Assembly (NCBI RefSeq): GCF_019308285.1
Contig: NZ_WWEM01000020.1
Coordinates: 369,164 to 433,163, forward strand
Length of the DNA: 64,000 bases
Reading direction: 5' to 3'
Source: Flavobacterium quisquiliarum
GTDB taxonomy: Bacteria > Bacteroidota > Bacteroidia > Flavobacteriales > Flavobacteriaceae
In this document: positions 10,501-19,253 of the stretch, in pieces
Position numbering within the stretch: position 1 is the first letter of the stretch
Layout: every line of letters starts with the position of its first letter
Program-made: the position numbers and the translations under genes
The notes under the pieces: model-generated
Told to the model about the DNA's origin: nothing
Databases searched by the model: none
The model's input: only the letters and a program-made list of their open reading frames with translations

Positions 10501-11650
10501 AGACATCATAGGTATTTTGCTTTCTGTTCCAGTATCGCATTCCAGCACCATCTGTACCGATCCAGATACTTTTCTTTTCATCTTCACAAAAAGAAAGCAT
10601 GAAGTTTGCAGCAGGATCTTCATCCTCTTTATTAGTCTGTGGATTTTTGCTTTTGTAATGATTAAAATAGAGAGGCTTTTTTCCCATCATGCTGACACCG
10701 CCACGCAGTGTTCCAAACCACATTTCTCCGTTTTTACTTTCAAAAATATCATACAGCGATTTACTGTTCAATAAGGAAATAGGGCCGCTTGCCTGATAAG
10801 AAATAGGAGTAAATTGATTTTTTGTAATAGTGTAAAGACCCGCACCGTCTGTAGCAATCCAAAGTCTATTCTCCTGCTTAAAAAAATCACGAACTACTGT
10901 TTTTTCCTGAAAGTAGTTTTTAGAATAGTTATTGAGACTTGCATTATATAAGTAAGCACCTTCATCTGAGCCAATCCAAAGTCCTTCATTGGTCAGTTTT
11001 ATGCAGTTTGCACCTGTAATGCTATTGTTTAGAAGCGTTAATTTTTTTGATTTAAGATCATATTGGCAAAGACCTGTTCCAGTTATAAAAACATAGAAGA
11101 TTTTTTTCTTTGCATCGTAAGCTATGGAGCGGGCTATATAATTTAATTTGCCATTAAAAGGTATTGCTGTTCCAGTTTTTTCGCCTTCTTTATAAAGTAC
11201 AATTGCTTCTTTTGTTGCAACAAGAATAATTTTTTCAGAATGTACCGCAATGATTTCGTAGGCAGTAATTTGTAAAGGTTTGACTTTTTTGTCAATTCCA
11301 ATATATTTCAATGGACTAAACGAAGAGCGTTCTGCATTAAAAATAACAGGTCCAGCTGTTGTTCCTATCCACAAATTATTTTGATAATCGCCTTCGATGC
11401 AGCTTATGGCATTTCCTTGAATAGAATTAGGATCAGTATGGATATGGCGGTAAATTTTAAAATCGTTTCCGTCATATCTGTTAAGACCATCAAAAGTTCC
11501 AAACCACATATATCCATTTTGATCTTGATATATGGTGGCAACAGAATTGTTAGAAAGTCCTGATGAAATGTCAAGATGTCTTATTGGGTAATTCTGTCCA
11601 AACGCATTTATTGAAAGAAAACTGATAACAAGAAAAACTAACTTATTCAT
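7580..11650 (-). CDS. Hybrid two-component system regulator HTCS-1
   Basis: A 1356-residue one-polypeptide sensor and transcription factor. Order: signal peptide; periplasmic sensor of repeated regulator-propeller blades (about 25-650, many WFGT/WIGT motifs); Y_Y_Y domain (about 700-765); a membrane span near 772-792; HisKA with MAHELRTP and phospho-acceptor H825; HATPase with NLISNAFKFT and DTGSGI (about 930-1045); receiver with VEDN, phospho-acceptor D1139 and the TKPFD lysine; C-terminal AraC-type helix-turn-helix (about 1245-1345). Such proteins sense a specific oligosaccharide in the periplasm and activate their own glycan locus. It lies between the backbone-degrading genes and the SusC/galactanase genes, so both may be its targets. 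All key phosphotransfer residues are present. Confidence 0.95.
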   Translation of the reverse strand: MNKLVFLVISFLSINAFGQNYPIRHLDISSGLSNNSVATIYQDQNGYMWFGTFDGLNRYDGNDFKIYRHIHTDPNSIQGNAISCIEGDYQNNLWIGTTAGPVIFNAERSSFSPLKYIGIDKKVKPLQITAYEIIAVHSEKIILVATKEAIVLYKEGEKTGTAIPFNGKLNYIARSIAYDAKKKIFYVFITGTGLCQYDLKSKKLTLLNNSITGANCIKLTNEGLWIGSDEGAYLYNASLNNYSKNYFQEKTVVRDFFKQENRLWIATDGAGLYTITKNQFTPISYQASGPISLLNSKSLYDIFESKNGEMWFGTLRGGVSMMGKKPLYFNHYKSKNPQTNKEDEDPAANFMLSFCEDEKKSIWIGTDGAGMRYWNRKQNTYDVYSTTSSAGRKLQSNFVTSIVRDSDNAIWVAMWKGGVCRIDPKSKAIQNYSIYNQYTKKAEQESWLLFLDSKKTLWLAVTNAGAFYQFDRKQNKFICYSNTLRDVTCLYETKDGKIWGGTFNSFFEIDAKTKKIKNYHSDYNIRCITEDQNNNLWIGTVEGGLLLFDRKTGKTKKYTTQNGLPSNTILRLLEDNEGNLWMSTYHGISRFNPKNNTFRNFGTTDGLQGNQFSWNAGTKLSTGEFIFGGINGFNVFHPDSIKDKKNTGRFLLNDLLVNNESLPLNSPYITEKNLEMISSVELPYEKSALSFDFVYLDYVNSEKINTAYFLDGWDKTWNYTSKNNRANYSRLTEGTYVFKVKTTDVFGNWTNEVTLATVTILPPWYRTWWAYTFYLIGVIGAIYAYVGYHKNKERLRYEIKLARMEHTKDKEHAEKQFSMFTYMAHELRTPLSLIINPLKSAMERKNRTEDDLDLNLAYKNAKRLLSLTDQLLLFRKAETDLDELKISKINLNLLCKEIYESFTQMAAVKNLNYQFIENETAVEIYGDYEKIEITLFNLISNAFKFTPNKGSITIEVIENITDVSIIISDTGSGIHENDIDTIFEKFKQIQSKSSNGFGIGLYIAKYFVKKHHGEIICKSKVGKGTSFLITLPKGNSHFTEMNINENHPHMSPLVGELLEGMPVAHQNTYEKTIESSYPENLQSAIISTKKTLLIVEDNPEMNHYLVQLFSKNYVVYAAANGIDGLKLVEKHTPDIVLSDISMEGMNGLDLCKKIKQNDDLSHIPVILLTATTSNDIHLQSITEGADDYVTKPFDSDILLARVDSVLRNRGQLRKYFLDSITLRENGNKVPTEYKEFLDKCIEIVEANLENSEFNLKSFSAEMGMSHSSLYKKIKAISGQTVNVFIRSIRIRRAAVIMLTENINIAQVGPQVGIEDQRYFRQQFIKLFGMKPSEYIKKYRNSFNKDLNIIQKRDTDN

Positions 11651-12394
11651 AGATTTTTTTTAAGCTTACTGCTCTTTATATATACGAAAAATAGAAGGAA
11701 TGTGATCTGAAAGCAGAATCAACTTTTTAGATGAATATAGCTTAAATCGGTATGCTTTGCGAAAATAATAATTTATTGCATAAGGTGTAAAAGTAACATT
11801 TGTTTTTTAGATTAATTGTTGACCGAAATTTTTATGCTCTTTTTTCTATATAAAAGTCTGCTTCTTTTTTGAAACTATACAGTTTGAAAACCATAATCGA
11901 AGGGATTATTAAATCGATTGTTTTAATGACTATTTTTTTGTTTTGTTATTTTTTTTAGACCAAAAAAATGAAGAATCTGTTTTTATAAGGCATTCTATTT
12001 ATGCTTTTACGAAATTGTCCCCTTTTATAAATGAATTTTTCCCTGTATTTAAAACGCGCTGTATCCTTAATTTGCAATGTGAGTTGACAAGCTATAACGA
12101 TTAAATAATTGTATTTTATTTTTTGATTAAAGCAAGTCAGCAAAAACATCTAACTAATTATCTTAACCAAAAACAATTTAAAAATGACCAGCACTCCAAT
12201 TAAACTTTACAGAGGAAACCTATCCTCATTCTAAAGAAAAGATTACACTTATTTTAAAAAGAAAACAGTTTATAATTCTAAGAAACAATTAGTGTAAAAC
12301 TAAACCTTGTTTCTTTAGGTTTATTTCCTGCTATCTTTTTTCGACCTAAACTGAATGAACAAAAACTAACTTAAACCAAACCAATTAAAAAAGT
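11651..12394. promoter_or_regulatory. Divergent regulatory region between HTCS-1 and SusC
   Basis: A 744-nt gap holding the HTCS-1 promoter (- strand) and that of the SusC/SusD/SusE genes. A pair of related half-sites with AATT and CCCT words lies at 12013-12031 and 12034-12052, exactly 21 bp apart, followed by TTTG at 12071, a possible -33 element. A 16-codon reading frame (12184-12234) and a short AAACCT/AGGTTT hairpin near 12302-12322 lie in the predicted long leader. Nothing else was recognised. Confidence 0.45.
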
Positions 12395-15337
12395 ATGAAA
12401 AGGATTAAAACTAAATTTTTACTTTTATTACTCTTGCTTCCTTTTTGTGTTTTCGCTCAGAACACAATCAGCGGTGTCGTCTTGGAAAAGGGTTCCAAAC
12501 AGCCCATACCGGGAGCGAACATAAAAGTATTAGGTGTCAATAGCAGCACCTCTACTGACTTTGATGGGAAATTTCAATTATCTGGAGTAAAATCAGATAG
12601 TCAAATTGCCGTTTCCTTTACTGGTTATGTCAATCAAACTATTGCAGTTGGCGGGCAGAAAAATGTAACCGTATATCTTGAAGAAGATACAAATCAGCTG
12701 AAAGAAGTGGTTGTACAGGTAGGATATGGAAGCGTTAAAAAGAAAGACGCTACAGGATCTGTTACAGCACTTACTACAAAAGACTTTAACAAAGGAAATA
12801 ATATTACAACAGAAAATCTGCTTAACGGAAGAGTGGCAGGTCTAACAGTAAATTCAACTGGTGCTCCAGGTTCCAGCTCTCAAATTAGAATTCGAGGAGG
12901 AAGTTCACTTTTTGCTAGTAATGATCCACTTATTGTAATTGACGGATTGCCTCTTGATAATGCGACCAATACAGGTTCTTCTTCGTTTTTAGCCTCATTG
13001 AACCCAGCAACGGTTGAATCAATCACGGTTTTAAAAGATGCATCGGCTTCGGCAATTTATGGTTCTCGTGCTTCAAATGGTGTAATTATTATTACGACTA
13101 AAAAAGGAAGTAAAACATTGTCTGTAGATTACAATGTGCAATATGCTGCAGGTTCGCTGACTAAAACCGTTGATGTTTTCAGTGCTGACGAATTTAGAAG
13201 TGTAATTGCAGACAGAAGAAGCGATGATTTGGATAAACTAGGAACAGCAAATACAGACTGGCAAAAAGCAATTTATAGAAATACTGGAACAGTAGATCAA
13301 AGTTTAGCCGTTAGAGGAAGCTTGTTCAATATTATTCCAACCAGTTTAACACTTGGAAATACAGATCAGCAAGGATTACGCTTGACGAATAATTTTAAAA
13401 GAAACACCGTTGGTTTAGTAATGAATCCAACGTTCTTGGACAATCATTTAAAAATGAGGCTTTCGGCTAATTACACAAACGAGATTAACCGATTTACTGA
13501 TGCTGTTGAAGGAGCTGCTATCGGTTTTGACCCAACACAGCCAATAAAAGTGGAAGGAGCGCCTTACGGAGGTTATTTTGAATATACGACAGGAGTAGAT
13601 TCAAACGGTAATTATCCGTTAGTTTCGACTGCAGCAAGAAATCCTGTTGCGCAATTGTTGAATACAAATGATAGAGGAACGAACGACAGAATTTTTGGAA
13701 ATTTTGAAATCGATTATAAATTCCACTTTTTGCCTGCTTTAAGAGCGGTTGTAAATGTTGGTTTTGATGAATCGAATGGAGACAGAAGAAGATTAGTAGG
13801 AGCTGATGCAGGTTCTGCTCCATCCAACAACAATATTCCGTATGGTACAAATGAATATACGGAACAAACTAGAAGAAATAAATTATTAGACACTTATTTG
13901 GTTTATAACAAAACGTTTAAATCATTGAATTTTGAAATGACGGGTGGTTATTCGTATCAAAAATTTCAAAGCTCAAAATTTGAAACAGGTAATATCTTAA
14001 ATCCCGATTTGCCATCGACATTTCCTGAAACTACTTTGGATACAGATGTTGTTTTGTTAGGATTTTTTGCCAGAACAAACTTGAATTTTAGAGATAAATA
14101 TTTATTAACGCTGTCTTACAGAAGAGATGGTTCTTCAAGATTTGAAGAAGCAAACCGTTGGGGAAATTTCCCTTCTGTAGCTTTTGCATGGAAAATCAAA
14201 GAAGATTTCTTTAAAGAGAGCACCGTGTTATCTGACTTAAAATTAAGATTAAGTTATGGTATAACAGGACAACAAGATATTCCTGAGCCAAATGGATACT
14301 TGCAGAAATACCAAGTTGGAAGTGGAAATTCCGAATATTATTTTGGAGCAAGTCCTGTAGCTGTTGCACTTCCTTCAAAAAGAACAAACAATTTAAAATG
14401 GGAGGAAACCACTTCATACAATGCGGGTCTTGATTTCGGATTTTTAGACAATCGCTTAGCTGCTGGACTTGATGTTTATTATAAAGAATCTAAAGATTTA
14501 TTAGTAAACGCAGCAATATCTGACGGTAGTAACTTTTCTAACCGTGTTTATCAAAATGTTGGAAGTTTTACCACAAAAGGAGTAGAGTTTACGCTTAATG
14601 CGAATGCCATTAGAACAGAAAATTTTAACTGGAACATGAACTTTAATATCGCCAAATTCGAAAGAAGAATCAAAAATCTAGTAAATGGAACCGATATCTT
14701 TTTAGGAGATAATATTGCGGGAACAGGAACTCCAGGGCAAATTTTTAGAGAAGGCTACACGCCATATTCTTTCTATGTATACAAACAATTATACAACAAT
14801 GAAGGAAAACCAATTGATGGTGCATTCGCTGATTTAAATGGCGATAATATCAAAAATGATTCAGATAAATACATTTACAATAATCCTGATCCGGATTTTA
14901 CACTTGGATTTGCGTCGAATATGAATTACAAGAAGTTTGACTTTTCATTCAATTTACGTGCAAGTATTGGTAACCGAATTTTTAATGCTGTAGATGCCAG
15001 CAGAGCACAATATGATGCTATGGAAAATGGAGGTGTTTTAAGTAATATTCCATCTCAGGTATTAGAAACCAATTTTCAGACTACTTCAAATGTAGTATTA
15101 TCAGATCTTTATATTGAAAATGCTTCATTTTTAAAATTAGACAACATTACGTTGGGCTATACTTTATCGAACTGGCTAAACAGCAAAGCTTCGTTAAGAG
15201 TATCAACGGGAGTTCAGAACGTTTTTGTACTTACCAAATACAGTGGTTTGGATCCTGAAATCACAAATAATGGTGTAGACAAAACGATTTATCCAAGACA
15301 GCGATCAGTACTATTTGGTCTTAATCTTAAATTTTAA
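12395..15337 (+). CDS. SusC/RagA-family TonB-linked outer-membrane transporter (galactan locus)
   Basis: A 980-residue SusC homologue that would import oligosaccharides across the outer membrane with energy from TonB-ExbBD. Domains in order: signal peptide ending CVFAQ; carboxypeptidase-regulatory-like domain (about 23-100, with PIPGANIKV and STDFDGKF); TonB-box-like KEVVVQVGYG near 105; plug with IRIRGGSSLF, PLIVIDGLPL and VLKDASASAIYGSRASNGVI; a 22-strand barrel to the C-terminal LFGLNLKF with terminal aromatic residue. Length is normal. SusD starts 10 nt after the stop. The two downstream GH53 enzymes and GH2 suggest beta-1,4-galactan oligosaccharides as cargo. It is preceded by a long leader with candidate regulator sites. 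Confidence 0.96.
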   Translation: MKRIKTKFLLLLLLLPFCVFAQNTISGVVLEKGSKQPIPGANIKVLGVNSSTSTDFDGKFQLSGVKSDSQIAVSFTGYVNQTIAVGGQKNVTVYLEEDTNQLKEVVVQVGYGSVKKKDATGSVTALTTKDFNKGNNITTENLLNGRVAGLTVNSTGAPGSSSQIRIRGGSSLFASNDPLIVIDGLPLDNATNTGSSSFLASLNPATVESITVLKDASASAIYGSRASNGVIIITTKKGSKTLSVDYNVQYAAGSLTKTVDVFSADEFRSVIADRRSDDLDKLGTANTDWQKAIYRNTGTVDQSLAVRGSLFNIIPTSLTLGNTDQQGLRLTNNFKRNTVGLVMNPTFLDNHLKMRLSANYTNEINRFTDAVEGAAIGFDPTQPIKVEGAPYGGYFEYTTGVDSNGNYPLVSTAARNPVAQLLNTNDRGTNDRIFGNFEIDYKFHFLPALRAVVNVGFDESNGDRRRLVGADAGSAPSNNNIPYGTNEYTEQTRRNKLLDTYLVYNKTFKSLNFEMTGGYSYQKFQSSKFETGNILNPDLPSTFPETTLDTDVVLLGFFARTNLNFRDKYLLTLSYRRDGSSRFEEANRWGNFPSVAFAWKIKEDFFKESTVLSDLKLRLSYGITGQQDIPEPNGYLQKYQVGSGNSEYYFGASPVAVALPSKRTNNLKWEETTSYNAGLDFGFLDNRLAAGLDVYYKESKDLLVNAAISDGSNFSNRVYQNVGSFTTKGVEFTLNANAIRTENFNWNMNFNIAKFERRIKNLVNGTDIFLGDNIAGTGTPGQIFREGYTPYSFYVYKQLYNNEGKPIDGAFADLNGDNIKNDSDKYIYNNPDPDFTLGFASNMNYKKFDFSFNLRASIGNRIFNAVDASRAQYDAMENGGVLSNIPSQVLETNFQTTSNVVLSDLYIENASFLKLDNITLGYTLSNWLNSKASLRVSTGVQNVFVLTKYSGLDPEITNNGVDKTIYPRQRSVLFGLNLKF

Positions 15338-15347
15338 TACAGCAAAC

Positions 15348-16955
15348 ATGAAAAAATATATAGTAATAACAATAGCTGCATTGACTCTGATGTTTCAGTC
15401 CTGTACAGATGATTTAAATGTTGTCTCAAAAGATGACGATGTTCTTTCTTCTGATGTATTATTTTCTACGCCTGACGGATACAAAAAAGCATTCGCAGGA
15501 GTATATGGAAATTTAACTTTAACAGGTGTTTTGGGGCCTGACAACTCTTCGCTTGAAGGTGTAGATGCGGGAACGAGCCAGTTTACAAGATGTTTATTAT
15601 ACATGCAGGAATTAACGACAGACGAATTGGTTTGGAGTTATGAAAATGATGGTGGAACGGCAGAATTACAACGTAACATTTGGACACCTGCAAATCCTGT
15701 AATTTTAGGAATGTTTAGTAGAACTATGGTTTCTGTGGCTTATGCAAATGAGTTTTTACGCCAGAGTACTCCAGAAAAATTAAGTTCAAGAGGTATTACA
15801 AATGCGACAACAGTGGCTGATATAGCACTTTACCGTCAAGAGGTTCGTGTTTTAAGAGCGTATGCTTATTATACTATGATGGATTTATTTGGGAAAGCGC
15901 CAATGTATACCGAAAATGATCCTGTAAATTTTACGGGGCCTGAGGTAAACAGAAAACAATTGTTTGAATATGTCGAAACTGAATTAAAAGCGGTTTTACC
16001 AGATTTAAAAGCAGCAAGAACAAATGAATACGGAAGAGTAGACCAATCTATGGCGCGCATGATTTTGGCTAAAATGTATTTGAATGCTCAAGTATATATC
16101 CAGGAAAATCGTTTTAATGATTGTGTTACAATGTGTAACGATATCATTGCTGGCGGTTATACTTTGAAACCGAAATATTTAGACAATTTTAAAGCTGATA
16201 ATAATACTTCTGAAGAAATCATATTCGGAATCCAGTCAGATGGAGCAGTTTCGCAAAACTGGGGAGCAACAACTGTATTGACCAACGGTCAAATTGGTGC
16301 TTGGGAAAACAATGGTACCGATTTTGGAATTGGAGGCTGGACAGGAGCACTGAGAATCAGAAAAGAATTTGCTCAAAAATTTGATGGTGTTAAATTTAGT
16401 CAAGACACTAGAAATACAATTGGAAAAGGTGTGCAAGGTGATCCAGCAAAACAAAGATCGATTGATATTGATGATATTGGCGTAAAAACACAGGGTTATA
16501 TTTTATCGAAGTTTTCCAATAAAACATCTACTGGAGTTAATGGAATCAGTTCTACTTATGCTGATACCGATTTTCCATTATTCAGATTGGCCGATGTGTA
16601 TTTAATGTATGCTGAAGCTACTTTGAGAGGTGGAAACGGAACAACTACTCAAGCATTAAATTATGTAAATGCTTTAAGACAAAGAGCTAATAATAATTCA
16701 ACAGTTGGAAATATTACTTTAAGTGAGTTGACGCTTGATTTTCTTATTGATGAAAGAGCTCGAGAATTGCACTGGGAAGCGCACAGAAGACAAGATTTAA
16801 TTCGTTTTGGAAAATATACTGGCGGTTCTTACAATTGGGCATGGAAAGGAAATTCCTCTAAAGGAATCGCAATCCCTTCTTACATGAGTGTTTTTCCTAT
16901 TCCAGAAGGTTCGTTGGGAGCCAATAGAAATTTAACTCAAAACACAGGTTACTAA
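15348..16955 (+). CDS. SusD/RagB-family glycan-binding lipoprotein (galactan locus)
   Basis: About 535 residues from ATG 15348. An upstream in-frame ATG at 15315 lies inside the SusC gene and would bury the signal peptide, so 15348 is preferred. The lipoprotein signal ends at C19 (LMFQSC), followed by acidic residues (TDDLN) that fit a surface-export signal. The TPR-rich SusD fold is visible: RAYAYYTMMDLFGKAP in the middle, and the C-terminal family block LADVYLMYAEA, VNALRQRAN, LDFLIDERARELHWE. It forms the lid of the SusC transporter and delivers oligosaccharides. It is followed after 28 nt by a SusE-type gene. Confidence 0.95.
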   Translation: MKKYIVITIAALTLMFQSCTDDLNVVSKDDDVLSSDVLFSTPDGYKKAFAGVYGNLTLTGVLGPDNSSLEGVDAGTSQFTRCLLYMQELTTDELVWSYENDGGTAELQRNIWTPANPVILGMFSRTMVSVAYANEFLRQSTPEKLSSRGITNATTVADIALYRQEVRVLRAYAYYTMMDLFGKAPMYTENDPVNFTGPEVNRKQLFEYVETELKAVLPDLKAARTNEYGRVDQSMARMILAKMYLNAQVYIQENRFNDCVTMCNDIIAGGYTLKPKYLDNFKADNNTSEEIIFGIQSDGAVSQNWGATTVLTNGQIGAWENNGTDFGIGGWTGALRIRKEFAQKFDGVKFSQDTRNTIGKGVQGDPAKQRSIDIDDIGVKTQGYILSKFSNKTSTGVNGISSTYADTDFPLFRLADVYLMYAEATLRGGNGTTTQALNYVNALRQRANNNSTVGNITLSELTLDFLIDERARELHWEAHRRQDLIRFGKYTGGSYNWAWKGNSSKGIAIPSYMSVFPIPEGSLGANRNLTQNTGY

Positions 16956-16983
16956 AACTTTTTTAACTTAAACGATACACAAA

Positions 16984-18051
16984 ATGAAACTTATATATAA
17001 AATTTTTATAGCTGTTGTTGTACTTACAGGATTTTGGTCTTGTGAAAACGAAGAAAATTTAATGATTTTAGAGCCTCAGGAAGCTGCTTTTGCTATCATA
17101 ACTCCAGAAGGCGGTTCTTCTACAATTCTAAATAAAGCAACTCCAAATAATACTGCTATTACCTTTACTTGGGAAAAAGTAAGTTACGGAACACCAACGA
17201 TAATCACTTATACGGTACAGTTTGCAGCGAGTAATACTGAGTTTGCAGCACCGGTAGATATTACCTCTTCAACTTCTACACACGCTTCTATTACAGTCGC
17301 AGAACTTAATGCAAAAGCGCTGGAACTTGGATTGGTTCCTGAAGAGCAAGGTACAATTGATGTTAGAATTAAATCTACGGTTGGAACTACACTTTCAGAA
17401 CCAAAACTTTCTACGCCAATTACAATCAATGTAACTCCTTACAGAGGAGAATTGCCTAAAAAAGATTTGTTTTTAGTGGGACCTGGTACTGCTGCAGGCT
17501 GGAGTGTAACGAGCAATAATATGCCGATTTACAGAGATCCAAAAGAAAATGCAAAACATTATTATACAGGTTACTTTAATAAAGATGGTTTTAAATTAAT
17601 TGAACAAATTGGTTTCTGGGCTCCAGCTTATGGAACAAATGGTGCCAAAGTACAATACAGAGCAACAGAAGCAGATACTGATCCAGGTGTTTTCCCAACA
17701 GCAGCTTCAGGTTATTATAGTTTTGAACTTAATCTTGAAGATTTGACATACAAAATTACACCTTACACAGGTCCAATGACAACGTATGCAACAATTACTT
17801 TTACTGGATCTGTATTAACAGGCGATGATACAGGATGGGCTCAAGATGTTCCTTTAGTAAAATCAGCATTTGATTCTCATATCTGGAAAGTTACTCAAAC
17901 TTTAAAAGGAGGAAAAATGAAATTCAGAGCAAACAATAGTTGGGATGTAAGCTGGGGAGATAATGGTGGAGATATACTTGTTGAGGCAGGGAAATACGAA
18001 ATCTGGTTTAATGATTTAGATGGCCGTTATATGTTTATCTCAATGCCATAA
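16984..18051 (+). CDS. SusE/SusF-type surface glycan-binding lipoprotein
   Basis: A 355-residue lipoprotein (cleavage before C20, FWSC, followed by ENEE, a surface-export-like acidic stretch). The first domain (about 30-150) is an immunoglobulin-like SusE N-terminal domain with ITFTWEKVSYG and YTVQFAAS. The following two segments (about 155-260 and 265-355) look like SusE/SusF starch-binding-type modules, each with Trp/Tyr clusters such as GWSVTSNN and WDVSWGDNGG. It should hold the polysaccharide at the cell surface beside SusC and SusD. A strong terminator follows within 50 nt, ending the SusC-D-E unit. Confidence 0.88.
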   Translation: MKLIYKIFIAVVVLTGFWSCENEENLMILEPQEAAFAIITPEGGSSTILNKATPNNTAITFTWEKVSYGTPTIITYTVQFAASNTEFAAPVDITSSTSTHASITVAELNAKALELGLVPEEQGTIDVRIKSTVGTTLSEPKLSTPITINVTPYRGELPKKDLFLVGPGTAAGWSVTSNNMPIYRDPKENAKHYYTGYFNKDGFKLIEQIGFWAPAYGTNGAKVQYRATEADTDPGVFPTAASGYYSFELNLEDLTYKITPYTGPMTTYATITFTGSVLTGDDTGWAQDVPLVKSAFDSHIWKVTQTLKGGKMKFRANNSWDVSWGDNGGDILVEAGKYEIWFNDLDGRYMFISMP

Positions 18052-18067
18052 TTGAATTAAAAATAAG

Positions 18068-18100
18068 AGAAGCCTCAGCTTTTTTTGAGGCTTCTTCTTT
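18068..18100 (+). terminator. Intrinsic terminator after SusE
   Basis: A 10-bp perfect stem (18068-18077 with 18086-18095, GAAGCCTCA core) with a T-rich 8-nt loop, then TTCTTT. It ends the SusC-SusD-SusE transcript; partial read-through would still reach the galactanase genes 55 nt downstream. Confidence 0.85.
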
Positions 18101-18152
18101 AGATTAAAAAAGCTTGTTTTAAATTCAAATCTCATTAATTACAATTTCTATT

Positions 18153-19250
18153 ATGAAAAAATATATAAAAATTCTTGGGTTGCTTGCTATAACGGCTATT
18201 CAGTTTTCGTGCTCAAGTAACGATAATTCCGATACAGAGCCTGTCAACCCACCAGATGCAACTGATACTTTTATTAGAGCTTCAGATGTTTCTTTTCTTC
18301 CGCAAATGGAAGCTTTAGGTACTAAATTCTATAGCAATGGAAAAGCCGAAGGAATGCTTACAACGCTAAGAAATGCAGGTTGTAATACTGTCCGAATTCG
18401 TTTATGGAAAAAACCTGTAAACGGACGCTCAGGTTTAAGTGAAGTAAAACAATTGGCTCAAAAAGCAAGACAAGCGGGTTTAAGAGTTTGGCTTACAGTT
18501 CATTATTCTGATGATTGGGCAGATCCAGGAGTTCAAACCACTCCAGAAGAATGGAAAAATTTATCTTTTACCGATTTAAAATCGGCAGTTACGTCTTATA
18601 CGTCAACAATAATTTCAGAAATAAATCCAGATATTATTCAGATAGGAAATGAAATAAATAGTGGCTTATTATGGCCACAAGGAAATCTTATAAGTAACGA
18701 ACAGCAATGCATAGATTTACTAAGTGCAGCAAGTGCTGTGGTTCGCAGTAAAGCGCCAAACACAAAAATAATGATTCATTATGCTGGTGTAAATGGCGGT
18801 GGGACAGATTGGTTTTTTACTAAAATGAAAAGTATTGATTACGACTATATCGGATTATCTTATTATCCTGTTTGGCACGGTAAGGATTTAAATGAAGTAA
18901 AAAATACTATTGATGCTTTAGGAAAGAAATTCAGTAAAAAAGTTCTGATTGCAGAAACGGCTTATCCTTTTACTTTACTGCACAATGACCAGACCAACAA
19001 TATCGTAGGAACAAGTGATCAGCTGGTACCAGGATATCCTGCAACTCCTGCTGGACAGAGAACATTTGTTATGGATATTAAAAACATCGTAAAAACATCA
19101 CAATATGGACAAGGATTTGCCTATTGGGGTGGTGAATGGGTTGCATTTAAAGGACCGCAATCGACTAGTGGTTCTACATTTGAAAATCAAGCCTTATATA
19201 GTTTTGATAACAACGCCTTATCCGTAATGCAAGCTTTCAGTAAAGACTAA
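18153..19250 (+). CDS. GH53 endo-beta-1,4-galactanase, lipoprotein
   Basis: A 365-residue lipoprotein (lipobox QFSC, C20, followed by SSND). Family GH53 cleaves beta-1,4-galactan in the side chains of rhamnogalacturonan-I and type I arabinogalactan with retention. The full TIM barrel is present: VRIRLWKKP, LTVHYSDDWADPG, acid/base E167 in QIGNEINSG, and nucleophile E268 in LIAETAYP. A surface position is inferred from the lipid anchor. The next GH53 gene begins 3 nt after the stop, so the two are co-expressed. Product identity is secure. Confidence 0.96.
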   Translation: MKKYIKILGLLAITAIQFSCSSNDNSDTEPVNPPDATDTFIRASDVSFLPQMEALGTKFYSNGKAEGMLTTLRNAGCNTVRIRLWKKPVNGRSGLSEVKQLAQKARQAGLRVWLTVHYSDDWADPGVQTTPEEWKNLSFTDLKSAVTSYTSTIISEINPDIIQIGNEINSGLLWPQGNLISNEQQCIDLLSAASAVVRSKAPNTKIMIHYAGVNGGGTDWFFTKMKSIDYDYIGLSYYPVWHGKDLNEVKNTIDALGKKFSKKVLIAETAYPFTLLHNDQTNNIVGTSDQLVPGYPATPAGQRTFVMDIKNIVKTSQYGQGFAYWGGEWVAFKGPQSTSGSTFENQALYSFDNNALSVMQAFSKD

Positions 19251-19253
19251 ATC

